A stretch of DNA of 64,000 nucleotides from Ochotona curzoniae (GCF_017591425.1 NW_024466599.1:27690001-27754000); one strand, 5' to 3'. Positions 46,285 through 57,394 are shown, numbered from the stretch's first letter. The notes: a model not told the origin generated them from the letters alone. Numbers and translations are program-made.

Positions 46285-46555
46285 TAGTTATTTTTATTGG
46301 AAAGGCAGTTATAAAGAGACACAATGAGATTTTCCATCTGCTGCTTTACTTCCCAAATGGCCGCAACAGCCAGAGCTGAGCTTATGTGAAGCCAGGGAGC
46401 ATCTTCCGGCCCTCCCACAGGGAGGGGTCCAACGACTTGAGCCAACCTCTGCTTCTCAGGGAGCAGGACCAGAAGGGGAGCTGCAGCGACTTGAACCAGC
46501 GTCTGTGTGGGGCATCGGCACTGAAGACAGAGGCTTAGCCTACAGCGCAGGCCTT
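46285..46555 (-). mobile_element. C-type SINE
   Basis: tagttatttttattggaaag tail, cttatgtgaagccagggagc, head acagcgcaggcc. Confidence 0.85.
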
Positions 46556-47199
46556 GAGAAACATATCAATACTTAATTTTTTTATTTTTAAAGAAGATCC
46601 ACAACTTGAAATTATTATCTACAACCTAACTATGTAAAAATATGGCAAAACAATCTTAGGCAAAATAGAAGCTGCATGCTATCAATCTGAGATTGGCAAG
46701 GGCTCCAATATCAGAAAACAGGATTTACGGAAACCTTTTGAAAATATCTATAGTGTAGCAGGAACAAAACATCATGGATTGTAAGACTATTCAGAACTCC
46801 AGAAACCATAAGCCATCCTTTATAACAATGATCAACTGAAGACTTGACTGAATTCTCCCTTCACATGTACAAATTCAGACGATTGTACAAAAAAGTATTA
46901 TTTTAAAAGAGATTTGAAATGTTGAATATGACATTCAAGTATTGCATATCTGAAAGAAAAGTATGCTATGACAATCTGTTGAATGAGGTTAAGGTAGTGA
47001 AAGATAATGGCCTGAAATTAAAGTAGAAAAAAGAATATTATCCACAATGTACTGTAATGACACATAATATATTTTCTAATAATAGAAACAGTTTCATTAA
47101 GGAGAATGTTACATTTAGTAGAATGTCAAGTAGAACATAGATTCTGCAGTAGCTCATCTGAATATGAAAATCTGGATCTCAAAAAGGAGGGTTTTTAAA

Positions 47200-47510
47200 A
47201 TCAGGATTTGTTCATATTTATTGGAAAGACACATGTACAGAGAGAAAAAGAGAAAGACCTTCCATCTGCTGGTTCAGTCCCCAGTGACTGCATCGGTTGG
47301 AGCTGAGCTGACCTGATGCCAGGGGCTTCTTCCAGATTTCCCACAGAGACACAGGGTCCCAAGGCTTTGGGCCGTCCTTTACTGCTTTCCTAGGCCACAA
47401 GCAGGGAGCTGGATGGGAAGTGGAACAACCAGGACACGAACCAGCGCCCATATGGGATCCCAGTTCTTGCAAGGTAAGGATTTAGCCACTCAGTCATCAG
47501 GTCGGTCTCG
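47200..47510 (-). mobile_element. C-type SINE
   Basis: ttcatatttattggaaagac tail, ggccacaagcagggagctgg, head actcagtcatcaggtcggtc. Confidence 0.9.
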
Positions 47511-47762
47511 AAGAGGAAATTGTTTAGCATTATTTATTTTGATAAAGATCATGCAATATATCCCCTAAAATTTAACATTTAATCTCTGTGAACTGTCTCA
47601 TTTTCTCCATAAATGTAAAATATATTCATAGAACTTGTGTTTTACTCTAAATTACTCAAATGATATTTAGAGGAGTGATAAATGATCATTTTAATAAATA
47701 GTACTTAAAGAAACCATTTACAATGATGCATAGTCTCCAAAACATATTTTTAAGGTTTTATT

Positions 47763-47976
47763 AAAAAAGATATTATTTTTATTTGAAAGAGTTACAAAGA
47801 AAAGGAAAGACAGAGAGATCTTTTGCTGTTTCACTCTCCAAGTGGCTGTGACAATCAGGGCTGGCCCAAAGTCCTGAGCCTTCTGCTGCTTTCCTAGGCC
47901 GGAAGTAGGGAGCCTGACTGGAAGCAGAGTAGCGATAAACTGGTGCTCATATGGGATGTCATGATGCTGGCCATTA
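47763..47976 (-). mobile_element. C-type SINE, shortened
   Basis: aaaaaagatattatttttat tail, gctgctttcctaggccggaa, head atgatgctggcca. The next SINE starts immediately. Confidence 0.8.
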
Positions 47977-48275
47977 AAGATTTATTTTATTAATTTGAAA
48001 AGCAAAGTAACATAGACATAGTGTTAGTTTCATCTTCTGGTTCACTCCCAAAACGTCTGCAAAACCGGGACTGGGCTGGGTCCAACCTCGGTGCCAGGAG
48101 CTTCTTCCACATCTCCCTTGTGGATGGCAGGAATTCAAACACATGGGCCATCCTTCACTGCTTTCCCAGGCACATCAGCAGGGAGCTTGTGCTTGATCTG
48201 AAGTGGGACAGCTGGACATGAACTGGTACTCACACGGGATGACAGCGTGGTAGGTGGCGGTTTTTCCCTTATTCT
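47977..48275 (-). mobile_element. C-type SINE
   Basis: aaagatttattttattaatt tail, ttcactgctttcccaggcac, degraded head. Confidence 0.8.
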
Positions 48276-48546
48276 ACAACTCCACACTCCAATTTTTATG
48301 AAAAGTTAAATTAAAATATGCAATAAAGTTGAAGTTATTTATATTACTTGTCCTTTAACCTTGTTTTAACACTGATCTATAATTTTGTGTTTGTTACTAT
48401 AATTCAAAGGTTCTACATTATACCATCAAAAATACAACTACAAACAACTGGTCATCTGCAGCTGGAGTTAGACAGGAACATAAAGTTTGTATGGAATGAA
48501 ATAAATATATACAACACAGTAAATAACAGTTTATGTAAGCAAGTGG

Positions 48547-48752
48547 TTTTGGCCAGAGGCCATTTGGTACCTTAGCAAACATTTGGCATATCTTGGGACA
48601 TTTTTGGTTATCACAATGAAGGATCAAAGGTGCTACCAACGGCTAACAGGAAGAGAGCAGGCATTCCACTAAACATGCTACAATGCGCAAGGCAACCACT
48701 ACATAAATACTGTCTGGCACAAAATGTGCAGTGTTCCGTTGAAACACTTTTC
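48547..48752 (+). mobile_element. MER20 (hAT-Charlie) copy
   Basis: aaacatttggcatatcttgg, gacatttttggttatcacaa, ggtgctacc, ccactaaacatgctacaatg, ctggcacaaaatgtgcagtg follow the MER20 consensus order over nearly its full length of about 219 bp. Confidence 0.82.
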
Positions 48753-48785
48753 AAGAGGAAAAAAGGTTCTTAATTTTTTCTAGGT

Positions 48786-48921
48786 CAAGGATTGGTAAAT
48801 TATAACCCATGCTCAACTGCTAATGCAGCTTGTCATTGTAAAAAAAGTTTCTTGAAACTTAACCCTGCCCCCTACATTTATTATCCACAGTTACCTTCCC
48901 TTTACAATTGAAGTATAACTG
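48786..48921 (+). mobile_element. hAT-Charlie-like fragment
   Basis: caaggattggtaaattataa, ccatgctcaa and attgtaaaaaaagtttcttg resemble the common mammalian element beginning caggggttggcaaactatgg. Family not assigned. Confidence 0.55.
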
Positions 48922-49124
48922 AAAGAAATATAACTCATCAAATTAAGTATATTCCTGTGTGCTTGAAGTGGAAAGAATTTTTATGGACTCGTCTGACAAG
49001 TTAATGACTGGTCTTCAGTGTTTCTAAATACAGCCAGGCACATACATTCTTACCACAACCACCAAGTGAAAAAAAAGCAAAAAATTGTCAATAAGTTCTC
49101 TCTTAAATTTTGTAGGAATTTTGG

Positions 49125-49403
49125 AAGCTGGCATTGTAACAGTGTAAGTTAAGCCATCACCAGCAACAATGGCAGTCTAAGTGTGTAATACTTCAAGTCC
49201 CAGCTGTTCCCCTTCAGATCCAGGCCTCTTTTGGCTGTCCCTGCCACACGTTGGGGACCTGGAAGAAGCTGCTAGCTTTGGCCCAGTGCAGCCCCAGTAT
49301 CCGTGGCCATCTGGAGAGTGAACCAGCAGACAGAAGACTCTGTTTCTGTTTCCTCTTCTCTATTATTCTGCTTCTCCACAAAAAAAAAAAAAAAAAAGAG
49401 TTG
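49125..49403 (+). mobile_element. Old C-type SINE with poly-A
   Basis: agctggcattgtaacagtgt head, tctgcttctccac end, A17 tail. 13-bp duplication gtaggaattttgg at 49112-49124 and 49404-49416. Confidence 0.88.
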
Positions 49404-49849
49404 GTAGGAATTTTGGGAAACAAAGCAAAATCTCGATAAAGCTGGTTCTTCATTCATCCAAGTGTTCATAATATTTTTAAGAAAAACAACTAACTGCCAA
49501 TGATAGTGAAAATTCTAGTAAATTATATTATGTCAAGGTACCTTTAACTACTTTTTACAGTATAAACATCACAACTTACAATTTATTATTTAATGTAAGA
49601 TGAATCCATGAATCTACTATTTAGTGGATAAGAGCCAAATGAATAAACATCCACGCACTCGATGTGCTCTTAATCACATGTAAGCCTGTCTTGATTGCAT
49701 TCATTTTACATGACTTTATTTAAGCATAAAGGCTATATTTAAACATTATTAACACTTAGGAAAGTAGGTATGTTGAAACATCTAGATAAAGTGGCTGCCT
49801 ATCATTTGAAAATTGTATTGATGAATTTCTAAAATCTAACTTCCCATAC

Positions 49850-49970
49850 TTCCCTGGCCACTTTTTCCTTTCATTCCTCAGACTGTGGGTTTCTTAGGAC
49901 TACAGATTGTGTTTTATCCACGGTGGGTCTCCAGTAAAAGTTCAGTGAGTTGAATATAAATGAATATTCA
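49850..49970 (+). repeat. L2 3' tail
   Basis: gactgtgggtttcttaggac, tacagattgtgttttatcca, gttcagtgagttgaatataa follow L2 3' order. Confidence 0.6.
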
Positions 49971-50479
49971 AAATTTAATATTTGAACAGCTGTTCAAAAG
50001 CTACAAGTAGCTCTCTCTGTTAGAGACGACACTGTCATTAAAACAGTTGTTTCAACCTCTTACCTTTAGTTTTGAAGATATGTATGTAATGAAATAATGC
50101 TAAAGGTACTAACAGCTTACTCCTTTTTTCTTTGTAAATACAATTTTTTTGCCCTTTATGTTTTTTGTTGGAGGAGTAGCCGTATATTTTCTTTCTTATG
50201 TTCTTAAAATCATCCAAAATATACTGCTACCTTCAGACAGTAATATTTTGGGGGAGCATGGGGGTAAAGATTACTTTTTACATTCCTCTGAGGACAGTCT
50301 TTCAACCTTATAAGTAAAAGAGATCCTGTGTAAAAACATTTGCAGCTCCATTATAAACACAATGAGACCTCATGCAGGTGATGCTAGTGTGTATTCAATG
50401 TAGTTAGTTTGACATTCAACATTTCTACTTTACATGAAGTGATACCTTTGAGGTTATGATTTTTAGGGTTCATTTTTAA

Positions 50480-51170
50480 AAAAGATTTATTTATTTGAAA
50501 GGCAGATTTAGGGCCCGGTGCTATAGGCTAGAGGCTAAAGTCCTCGCCTTGCACGTGCCAGAATCCCATATGGGCGCTGGTTTGTAACCTGGCAGCCCGT
50601 CTTTCCATCTTAGCAGCTCCTCTTCCCATTCAGCTCTCTGCTTGTGCCCTGGGAAAGCAATCAAGGATGGCCCAAAGCCTTGGGACCCTGCTCCTGCAAG
50701 GGATACCTGGAAGAGGCTCCAGGATCCTGGCTTCAGATTTGGCTCAGCTCCAGTTGTTGTGGCCGCTTGGAGAGCGAACCACTGGATGAAGATCTTCCTC
50801 TCTGTCTCTCCTCCTCTCTGTATATCTGACTTTCCAATGAAAATAAAGTTGTAAAAAAAAAAAAAAAGAAAAAAAAAAGAAAAAAAAGGGCAGAGTTAAA
50901 GTGGTACAGGAAGAAAGGCTGTTTATTTATTTTACTTGAAAGTAAGAGCGACACAGAGAGATCTTCAATCTGCTGGTTCACTCCCCAAGTGACTGCAACA
51001 GCCAAAGTTGGGCTGATCTAAGCCAGGAGTCAGGAGGTTCTTCTGGTTCTTTCACATGGGTGAAGGGCCCAAGGACTGGGAGCCATCCTCCACTGCTTTG
51101 CCAGGCCATGAGCAGGGAGCAAGATAAGTAGAACTGGGACTAGAACTGGTACCCATAAGAGGCACATAAA
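50480..51170 (-). mobile_element. Minus SINE(s) interrupted by a plus SINE
   Basis: 50480-50509 is a SINE tail (aaaagatttatttatttgaa). The body resumes after 50888, and a second tail-like start (gtttatttattttacttgaa) lies at about 50920, so one or two minus SINEs are present up to 51170. Confidence 0.7.
50511..50888 (+). mobile_element. C-type SINE nested in minus SINE
   Basis: Head gggcccggtgctataggcta, core ctctgcttgtgccctgggaa, tail tccaatgaaaataaagttgt and A-rich end. Carries a roughly 25-bp internal insertion near 50600. Confidence 0.88.
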
Positions 51171-51194
51171 AATATAATTAATAAACATCAAGTT

Positions 51195-51470
51195 TGGAGT
51201 GGGCTTTTGTGCAGTCACTCAGACACTCATATCCCGTACTGTAGTGAGTGGATTCCTGTCTAGTCTCTGCTTCTGATCACAGCTTCCTACTGATGCACAT
51301 CCTAGAAGGCTAGTCATAGGTCCCTGACACCCAGGTGGGCGACCTGAATCCTAGATGGAATTCAAGGCTACTGGCTTAGACTGGACTAGTTGTAACTGTT
51401 GTGGGTATTCGAGGAATCAAACAGTAGAAGTAAGATCCAAATACATGAAAATAAATAAAATTTTTTGTTA
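51195..51470 (+). mobile_element. Old C-type SINE
   Basis: gggcttttgtgcagtcactc head side, gacacccaggtgggcgacct, tail aaataaataaaattttttgt. Confidence 0.7.
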
Positions 51471-51487
51471 AAAAAAGTAAGGCAGGT

Positions 51488-52698
51488 ATCCTGTTAAGAG
51501 GTTGTCAGGATCATATGCATAGAGCGGGGGGACCCCAGAGTGGAGCAGGCAGACAGGAGGAGGCTTGTATCCCAACCCTGAAGACTTCCAGATCCTCACC
51601 AAGGACTATCAGTACAAGTATCGAGAACTACATCTCAACTGCCAAGGAGACCACAGGGAAATGGAGTGCCTTCGGAGGCCAAGAACTCTGAAGTCACCCA
51701 CCCCCATTTGGATCTACCACATGGGATGGAAGAAGCCCAAATCCTGCCTTGCAGGATCCAAGGTCACTGGAAGGACAACCAGGAGCACTGAGCGGTCCGC
51801 AGAAACAGAAGAACAGTAAACTTCTGTCGGAACTAGCGAGAGGAGCTTTCTCTGGTCCTTGCCTGGCTCCGACATTGGGTCCCAACCCTCACTGGCAATG
51901 ACCATCAGGATAGCTCTGGAAACCCCTCAAAACTAACAAACAAACAAATAAACAAAAAACCCTAAAATAGAGAACGACAAGGAAAGCTTAGAAACAGACA
52001 GGAAACAGTCAGTGGGGATGCACTTATAACTCACGGGGTGGGACACAAAGATCAGTTACTCCTCACTAGGGTACTGAAGATTTCTCTGCACACCCCTCCT
52101 AAAACTGTTCACTTAAACTGTTGACATATGCCTTGTTAGAGTTATAGAGTTAGACTACCCGAAAAACAGTCAGGTTCAGCAAAATCATGCTTCAATGCTA
52201 TAAACTGCTAAATACTAAAACTAAAATAGACATGAGACAGCTGAATAGTAATCTATAGCCATTTTAAGGTGTATAGAAACCAATTATATATAAACTAATA
52301 ATTGAAATGTCAATGTAGAAGTCACAGGATGTGGTTCAGAACTTGCATTTTTTTTTTCTCTTTTAACATTGGTTACTCAATACCATGTCAACTAATTCCA
52401 TAACGTTATAAAATGTTACTAATGTAATGTCGGGGCTTTTAATTGATTGGGATGATACTCTGCCGGCTCTACCATCAGACCAGAGATGGTCTCTCCAAGA
52501 AACCAATGAACTTATCTGGACAATAAGACGCTGGACTTTATACTTGGTAGATGCTTGCACTGAAAGAATCTCAACTGAATTTGAACTGTGGTAATTCAAC
52601 AAGGTGGAGGAATCCTCCATGGGGGGACAGGGTGTTGGGGGGGTGGAATCCCAGTGCCTATAAAACTGTGTCACATAATGCAATGTAATTAAAAAAAA
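51488..52698 (+). mobile_element. Lagomorph L1, 3' truncated copy (1.2 kb)
   Basis: Perfect flanking duplication aaaaaagtaaggcaggt at 51471-51487 and 52699-52715, poly-A end, 5' truncation. The GC-rich first 400 bp include an 84-codon frame (51565-51819) that I do not recognise as ORF2; the rest is 3' UTR, with ggaatcccagtgcctataaa before the tail. Confidence 0.85.
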
Positions 52699-53600
52699 AA
52701 AAAAGTAAGGCAGGTCAAGACCAGGATCCAAGTTAGCTACAACAAGCTAGGTAAATTTCAGGAAATAAAAATGTGCAAATCTTCCAAGAGAAACAGATAT
52801 TAAAATACTTGCTATAGTGAAACGGTAGCAAAAAGTCTTTTAAAAACTCAGATATTAGATATAGGCACCTCACCTTAATACCAAATGCCTGACCTTAATT
52901 TCAGGCCATTTTAAGGGGCTTCCATAAAGCCAGCTGAATTCAGGGCTGTTTACCTCTGTTACAAACTCAGTAACAGAATTCTGCCAGGTTCCATATACTG
53001 AGTTGTTTCAGATGCGACAAGTACTAACTGTGCTAGGAATGTTAAGTATGTAATCAAAAGTGAGGTTTCCATTAACATTAATGCTTCCATCATATTACAG
53101 TTTGTTAATTCTTTAATAATTAACTAGCTCATTTTTAAACATTTCCATAGTGGATAATTAGTGTTTCAGTCACCAACAAATTCAATTCTATACTTCCTGG
53201 TGATATCTATTAACAGCAAGTACAGTGTAAGGATTGTTTTGGGGAAGAAAATGAAATAGAAATTTTCAAGATACCCTAATATCTAGCTTAGATGCTTTCC
53301 ATTTGCTTTCCTTTTGCAGAGACTATTTTGTAACTTTATCTAAAATGACTACTTTAAAATAACTATAGTAACTTCAAAAAGTGGAATAAATGATTCTGAC
53401 TTTCCATTTAGATGAATCACCAAGAAGTAGCCTACAAGACAAATTTCGCACATGCATTTTAACGAGACAAAATCAGAGTGAATTGTTCTCCCAACCAGTC
53501 ATAAAAATTTTTTTTATTTGTGTATATAGTGTTGGTTTGTGTATATGCATATACTAATACACACATATGTAATATATCAGCTGAATAAAACAGTTCCTAC

Positions 53601-53711
53601 CTCAGGATCGTCGTCATCAAAATCATGGTAAGTGGTGTGATCTGGATTATTCACTTTATCCAACAACTCAATTGCTAAAGACCGTGTTAAAGGTTGTGTG
53701 ACAAATGGGTG
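53601..53711 (-). CDS. MAP4K3: MAP4K3 exon w6: end of kinase domain, acidic tail
   Basis: Encodes residues 270-306 in phase 0 at both ends (111 nt). HPFVTQPL ends the kinase domain (about residue 273 in human), followed by the helix LAIELLDKVNNPD and an acidic FDDDDPE stretch that starts the linker. Acceptor gttttgatag, donor GTAGGA. Codon use and sequence are ordinary for the gene. Confidence 0.96.
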
Positions 53712-53805
53712 CTATCAAAACAACACAGCACAGAACATGCTCATTAGAAATCTAAATAACATTTTATTTTTTCAAATGTTATATATTTGAGGGCAAAAAT
53801 AATAC

Positions 53806-53887
53806 CTGCAGTAACTTTTCAGCATTAGGTCTTTTTTTGGGATTTTTGGTAAGTGCCATTTTCACAAAATGATGAAAACTATTCGAC
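53806..53887 (-). CDS. MAP4K3: MAP4K3 exon w5: kinase subdomain XI
   Basis: Encodes the last base of Trp242 and Ser243 to Gln269. KNPKKRP holds the conserved C-lobe Arg that pairs with the APE Glu; the following NAEKLLQ is the usual end of the helix before HPF. The residue after KKRP is Asn, where I recall Thr in human. Acceptor ttcttacag, donor GTATTA. The flanking introns are very short (91 and 94 bp). Confidence 0.96.
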
Positions 53888-53978
53888 CTGTAAGAAGTTT
53901 TGAAAATGAGAATTTTCTATTTCAGTTTATTTTTCGCTCATGTTCTTTGTATGATATAAGTAACACAAAAACACTTAC

Positions 53979-54041
53979 CATTTCAACTTATCCTTTAGTT
54001 TAGGAGGCTGAAAATTGCTTTTTGTCATTAGAAATAATGCT
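53979..54041 (-). CDS. MAP4K3: MAP4K3 exon w4: kinase C-lobe, subdomain X
   Basis: Encodes the last base of Arg221, Ala222 to Lys241 and two bases of Trp242. ALFLMTKSNFQPPKL is the C-lobe helix and the PPKL segment typical of GCK-family kinases. Acceptor cttttgcag, donor GTAAGT. It is 63 nt, but its split codons at both ends make it a poor candidate for in-frame skipping despite its length being a multiple of three: skipping would remove a structural part of the kinase. Confidence 0.96.
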
Positions 54042-54573
54042 CTGCAAAAGACAACACATTGTAAGGCATGATAAGATTTTATATTTTAATATCTATTATG
54101 AACTATTTAAAGTAAGGTAGAGAAAGACTAAGAAAGTTGCTTGCTTATGATATAATGAATAAAACTAAGTGGAAATGGGCACCACTTAATGTAAGAGTAA
54201 GTGACACATGGGGCCTGGCAGTGTGGCCTAGCAGCTAAAGTCCTCACCTTGAATGAGCCGGGATCCTGGGATCCCATATGGGCACCGGTTCTAATCCTGG
54301 CAGCTCCACTTCCCACCCAGCTCCCTGCTTGTGGCCTGGGAAAGCAGTCGAGGGTGGCCCTTAGCCTTGGGACCCTGCACCTGTGTGGGCTACTCGGAAG
54401 AAGTTCGTGGATCCTGGCTTCAAATCGGCATAGCACCAGCCATTGCGCTCACTTGGGGAATGAATCATCAGACGGAAGATCTTCCTCTCTGTCTCTCCTC
54501 CTCTCTGTATATCTGACGTTGTAATAAAAATAAATAAATCTTTAAAAAAATAAAAAGAGTAAGTGACACTGAC
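54042..54573 (-). other. MAP4K3: Intron w3-w4, mostly SINE
   Basis: A 532-bp intron. About two thirds of it is one plus-strand SINE with a perfect 15-bp target duplication (aagagtaagtgacac at 54193-54207 and 54555-54569). Without the insertion the intron would be about 170 bp. Confidence 0.9.
54208..54554 (+). mobile_element. Young C-type SINE beside exon w3
   Basis: Head ggggcctggcagtgtggcct, duplicated atcctggg near the head, core ccctgcttgtggcctgggaa, tail aataaaaataaataaatctt. Perfect 15-bp duplication aagagtaagtgacac on both sides. Confidence 0.96.
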
Positions 54574-54705
54574 CTCATTGGATGTAGGTCGAACATGGGA
54601 GGCTGAAGCTCTGCCAGCTCGATGGCCGTGATCCCCACTGCCCATAGATCGCACAGCTGGTTGTACCCTCCTTTCCTCTCCACAGCCGCCACCTCGGGAG
54701 CCATC
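54574..54705 (-). CDS. MAP4K3: MAP4K3 exon w3: APE and subdomains VIII-IX
   Basis: Encodes the last base of Trp177, Met178 to Met220 and two bases of Arg221. MAPE is the end of the activation segment (its Glu pairs with the C-lobe Arg), and [15 protein letters not shown] is subdomain IX with the structural Asp. It is GC-richer than the other exons. Acceptor ttcctttag, donor GTCAGT. The open frame continues through the donor into an adjacent SINE, but the splice site and phase show where the exon ends. A SINE begins only 20 nt into the downstream intron. Confidence 0.97.
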
Positions 54706-55569
54706 CTAAAGGAAGAGTTCAGAAAAGAAAGCTCCTTTTATTGTATTTTCTGTCACATGTCTATCTATCACTAAATTACTGCCTAACAGGAATTGAACTC
54801 TGAATAATGAGGCAATCCTAAGCCCCTACTATGATTTCTTTGTTCATTTTTGCTATACTACTTGTTACAAAAGGTTATAAAAACATACAATTACAGTACA
54901 GCAACAAGTTCAAAATTCATCTACATTCCAATCTTTTGGCCCGATACATGATACATGCAAATTCTATAAAGAAGTAACATCTTTTTGGTTCTACCTTCTT
55001 ACATCAATAAACTGTAATATGGTCCCTCATTAGTTCATCAAAACTATTTCTTAGGGACCAATACTTTTCACATGTAATTCATACTTATAATCTCATTTGA
55101 CATTTTTTCAGCTTTTATTGTAATAGTGGAAAAGTAACAAAAATAATTGTCTACTTAGTTACTCAAATCCACTTTTTGTTTGTTCCTGCAGTCCTATTTT
55201 TTTTTTGTAACCAGTAATACTATTATTATTTCACAGCATCTGCAACATACATTATCCTATATATCACTAAAGGTGACAAAAACAAATACACAGGGCACAA
55301 AAAAATGTAATGTAAATGAGTGAAATGGACATTCTGACATTAGATCATTGGTTATAGTCTTTATATTCTTGAGGAATAGTGGTTTTTCTACTTTAGTACT
55401 TGTTGAATTCTGCATTTAGTAAAGGGATAAGTTTGTGATTACAGAGAACATTCAAATTATATCATTGTAAAAATTAACAGAAAAATGAGGTAAAGAGAGG
55501 GTAGAAAGCATAATTATGTTCTTCATCAATGATACATAATTAATCTATACCACTTTCAGTACATACCTT

Positions 55570-55806
55570 TCTTCTTTTTTTAAACATATGTTATTTTGTT
55601 TTATGATATAGTTCCATAGGTGCTGGGGGTGCCTGTGCCTTTCCCCAAGGTCCCCGCCCAGACTGATTTCCCATCTAGTTTTACAATCGATGTCCTTTAT
55701 GAACAAGTCCATCATGTTGTTATGGAGATGTTTCCTGACACTGTAGGCATGGACACTGTCAAGGAGTCCATCATTCTAACCATAGTTCTGTATATTTGTA
55801 TATGAG
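55570..55806 (-). mobile_element. Lagomorph L1 3' end
   Basis: The reverse strand ends cacctatggaactatatcat then an A-rich tail. Internal text parallels 35270-35520. Contains a spurious 61-codon plus frame. Confidence 0.6.
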
Positions 55807-57394
55807 TGATTTAAGTGATTATTTTTTAAGTTTTTAAATGATGGCTTAGTTCTACAATTCTTTTGACCTTAAAGCAGACGCTATGAAAATTAAAATTATA
55901 GTAAAAATAACAAATTTCTACTGAAGGTAGAATTTAGTCTGTCTACTATAAATGACCTATTATAGTGTCAATGTAAACTGGTGACACACTATTAAGTTTG
56001 CCTCTTTTTAACTAAATTACATTAGTAAATGCTTTCCACTCTTCTATAAAAATTCAAATGATGTGGTAAAAATACAACTATATTGTCACTAACCAATATA
56101 ATCTTACTGTTGCATATGTAGTCCACAGTTGACTAAATATAGTCATATGTTACACAGCTGTATTAGGAACACCAGACATTTGAAGGAATACTCTATCATG
56201 AAGGTATGACTCTAGCAAATGAAGCAAATGCGTAAAGAAAGTGAGCTAAGAAAATAACAGATTACTTCAAGTAGTCTTAAGACACAACTATAATGCTTTC
56301 AGAAGAACAGCAAAAAGCACAGCAAGGAAGCTTTCATATAACACAAGAGAACTTCCTCAAACTGAATGATAGTAATTTTTATATTGAAAAGCACAAATGC
56401 CAAGTATGATGACAAAAGTGCTAACAACATAAAAATAAACAAAACCATGCTGACGTGTATCATCAAGGAATATCAAAACACCAGGAGGAACACCAGAGCT
56501 CAAAGAAAACACTCAAAGAATCAATGTCACAACGGTATTACACTTCCCATTAGCAAAACAGAAGACACTAATTATCTCAAAAACAACAACAAAAAACCAA
56601 CCCAACTTAGAATTCTACATCTACCAAAAAAATCAACCAAGTGCAAGTCTAGACATGCAAAGTCCCCTAAATTTTACTCTCTGCATCTTTTCTTAGAAAG
56701 TAATTGACACATATTTCAGAAAAAAGGGAGTAAATTATTAAATATGAAGACTTTTCATACTCAAGAGAATAGTTTCCAAACCAAAGATAAAAAGACTCCC
56801 AGGACACAGCTAGGCAAAGCAACTAGCAAATAAACAGCTAAGACTGAAATAAGAAGAGAACTAAGTGAAGGATTACTTTAGAAAAAAGACAATTAATACA
56901 GAGTCAATAATATAGAGGTATATAGCAGAACCTGAACATGTAGGAAGGTATGAGAGTTCTTAGTAAGAGGTTAAACTGATAATAAGCAATCTAAAGTGAA
57001 ATTATTAAATTTAGGAATAAATTCTTTCAACAAAGCATAACTGTATTAATTGACTTAGCAAGCACTAGAAAGATGAAAGGTGCTAAAATTTTCACTAATC
57101 ATAACAGAGAATAATATTTAATACTAGACAGTAAAATTCACAAGAACAATTTTTTATTACACTCTTTTTCACAATTTTGACTCTTAAAATACACATTTGA
57201 CAGAAGAGACTGTTTTCAAAAGACTGTATGTAATATCCAAAATAGATAAATAAGTAGTTTGGACTAGTATGCTACGGCTGATGAATCAACCAGGAGGGCA
57301 TCAGAGGAAGGGTAGCATATGGGCTGAAGGATGGTAATAAGATCAGGTCATATAATGGTATCAACAAAACTGCATCCATCTATTGACTATGATA

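Larger units (their letters stand above)
45112..53600 (-). other. MAP4K3: Intron w6-w7, 8.5 kb, repeat-dense
   Basis: The longest intron wholly inside the window. From left: plus SINE with AAAT tail (45240-45458), inverted SINE pair (45981-46280 plus, 46285-46555 minus), minus SINEs (47200-47510, 47763-47976, 47977-48275), MER20 (48547-48752), a second hAT fragment (48786-48921), plus SINE (49125-49403), L2 tail (49850-49970), nested SINEs (50480-51170), plus SINE (51195-51470) and a 1.2-kb L1 3' end (51488-52698). Nothing is recognised in 46560-47190, 49980-50470 and 52720-53600. Confidence 0.75.

Noticed and set aside
54468..54704. 78-codon frame containing the [11 protein letters not shown] sequence as if a complete small protein
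   Set aside because: Only the first 44 codons are MAP4K3 exon w3. The rest is intron and reversed SINE read past a good GTCAGT donor.
56366..56707. 113-codon Lys/Asn/Thr-rich frame
   Set aside because: Low-complexity, A-rich sequence that looks like an old L1/HAL1-type fragment. No domain and no splice or translation context.
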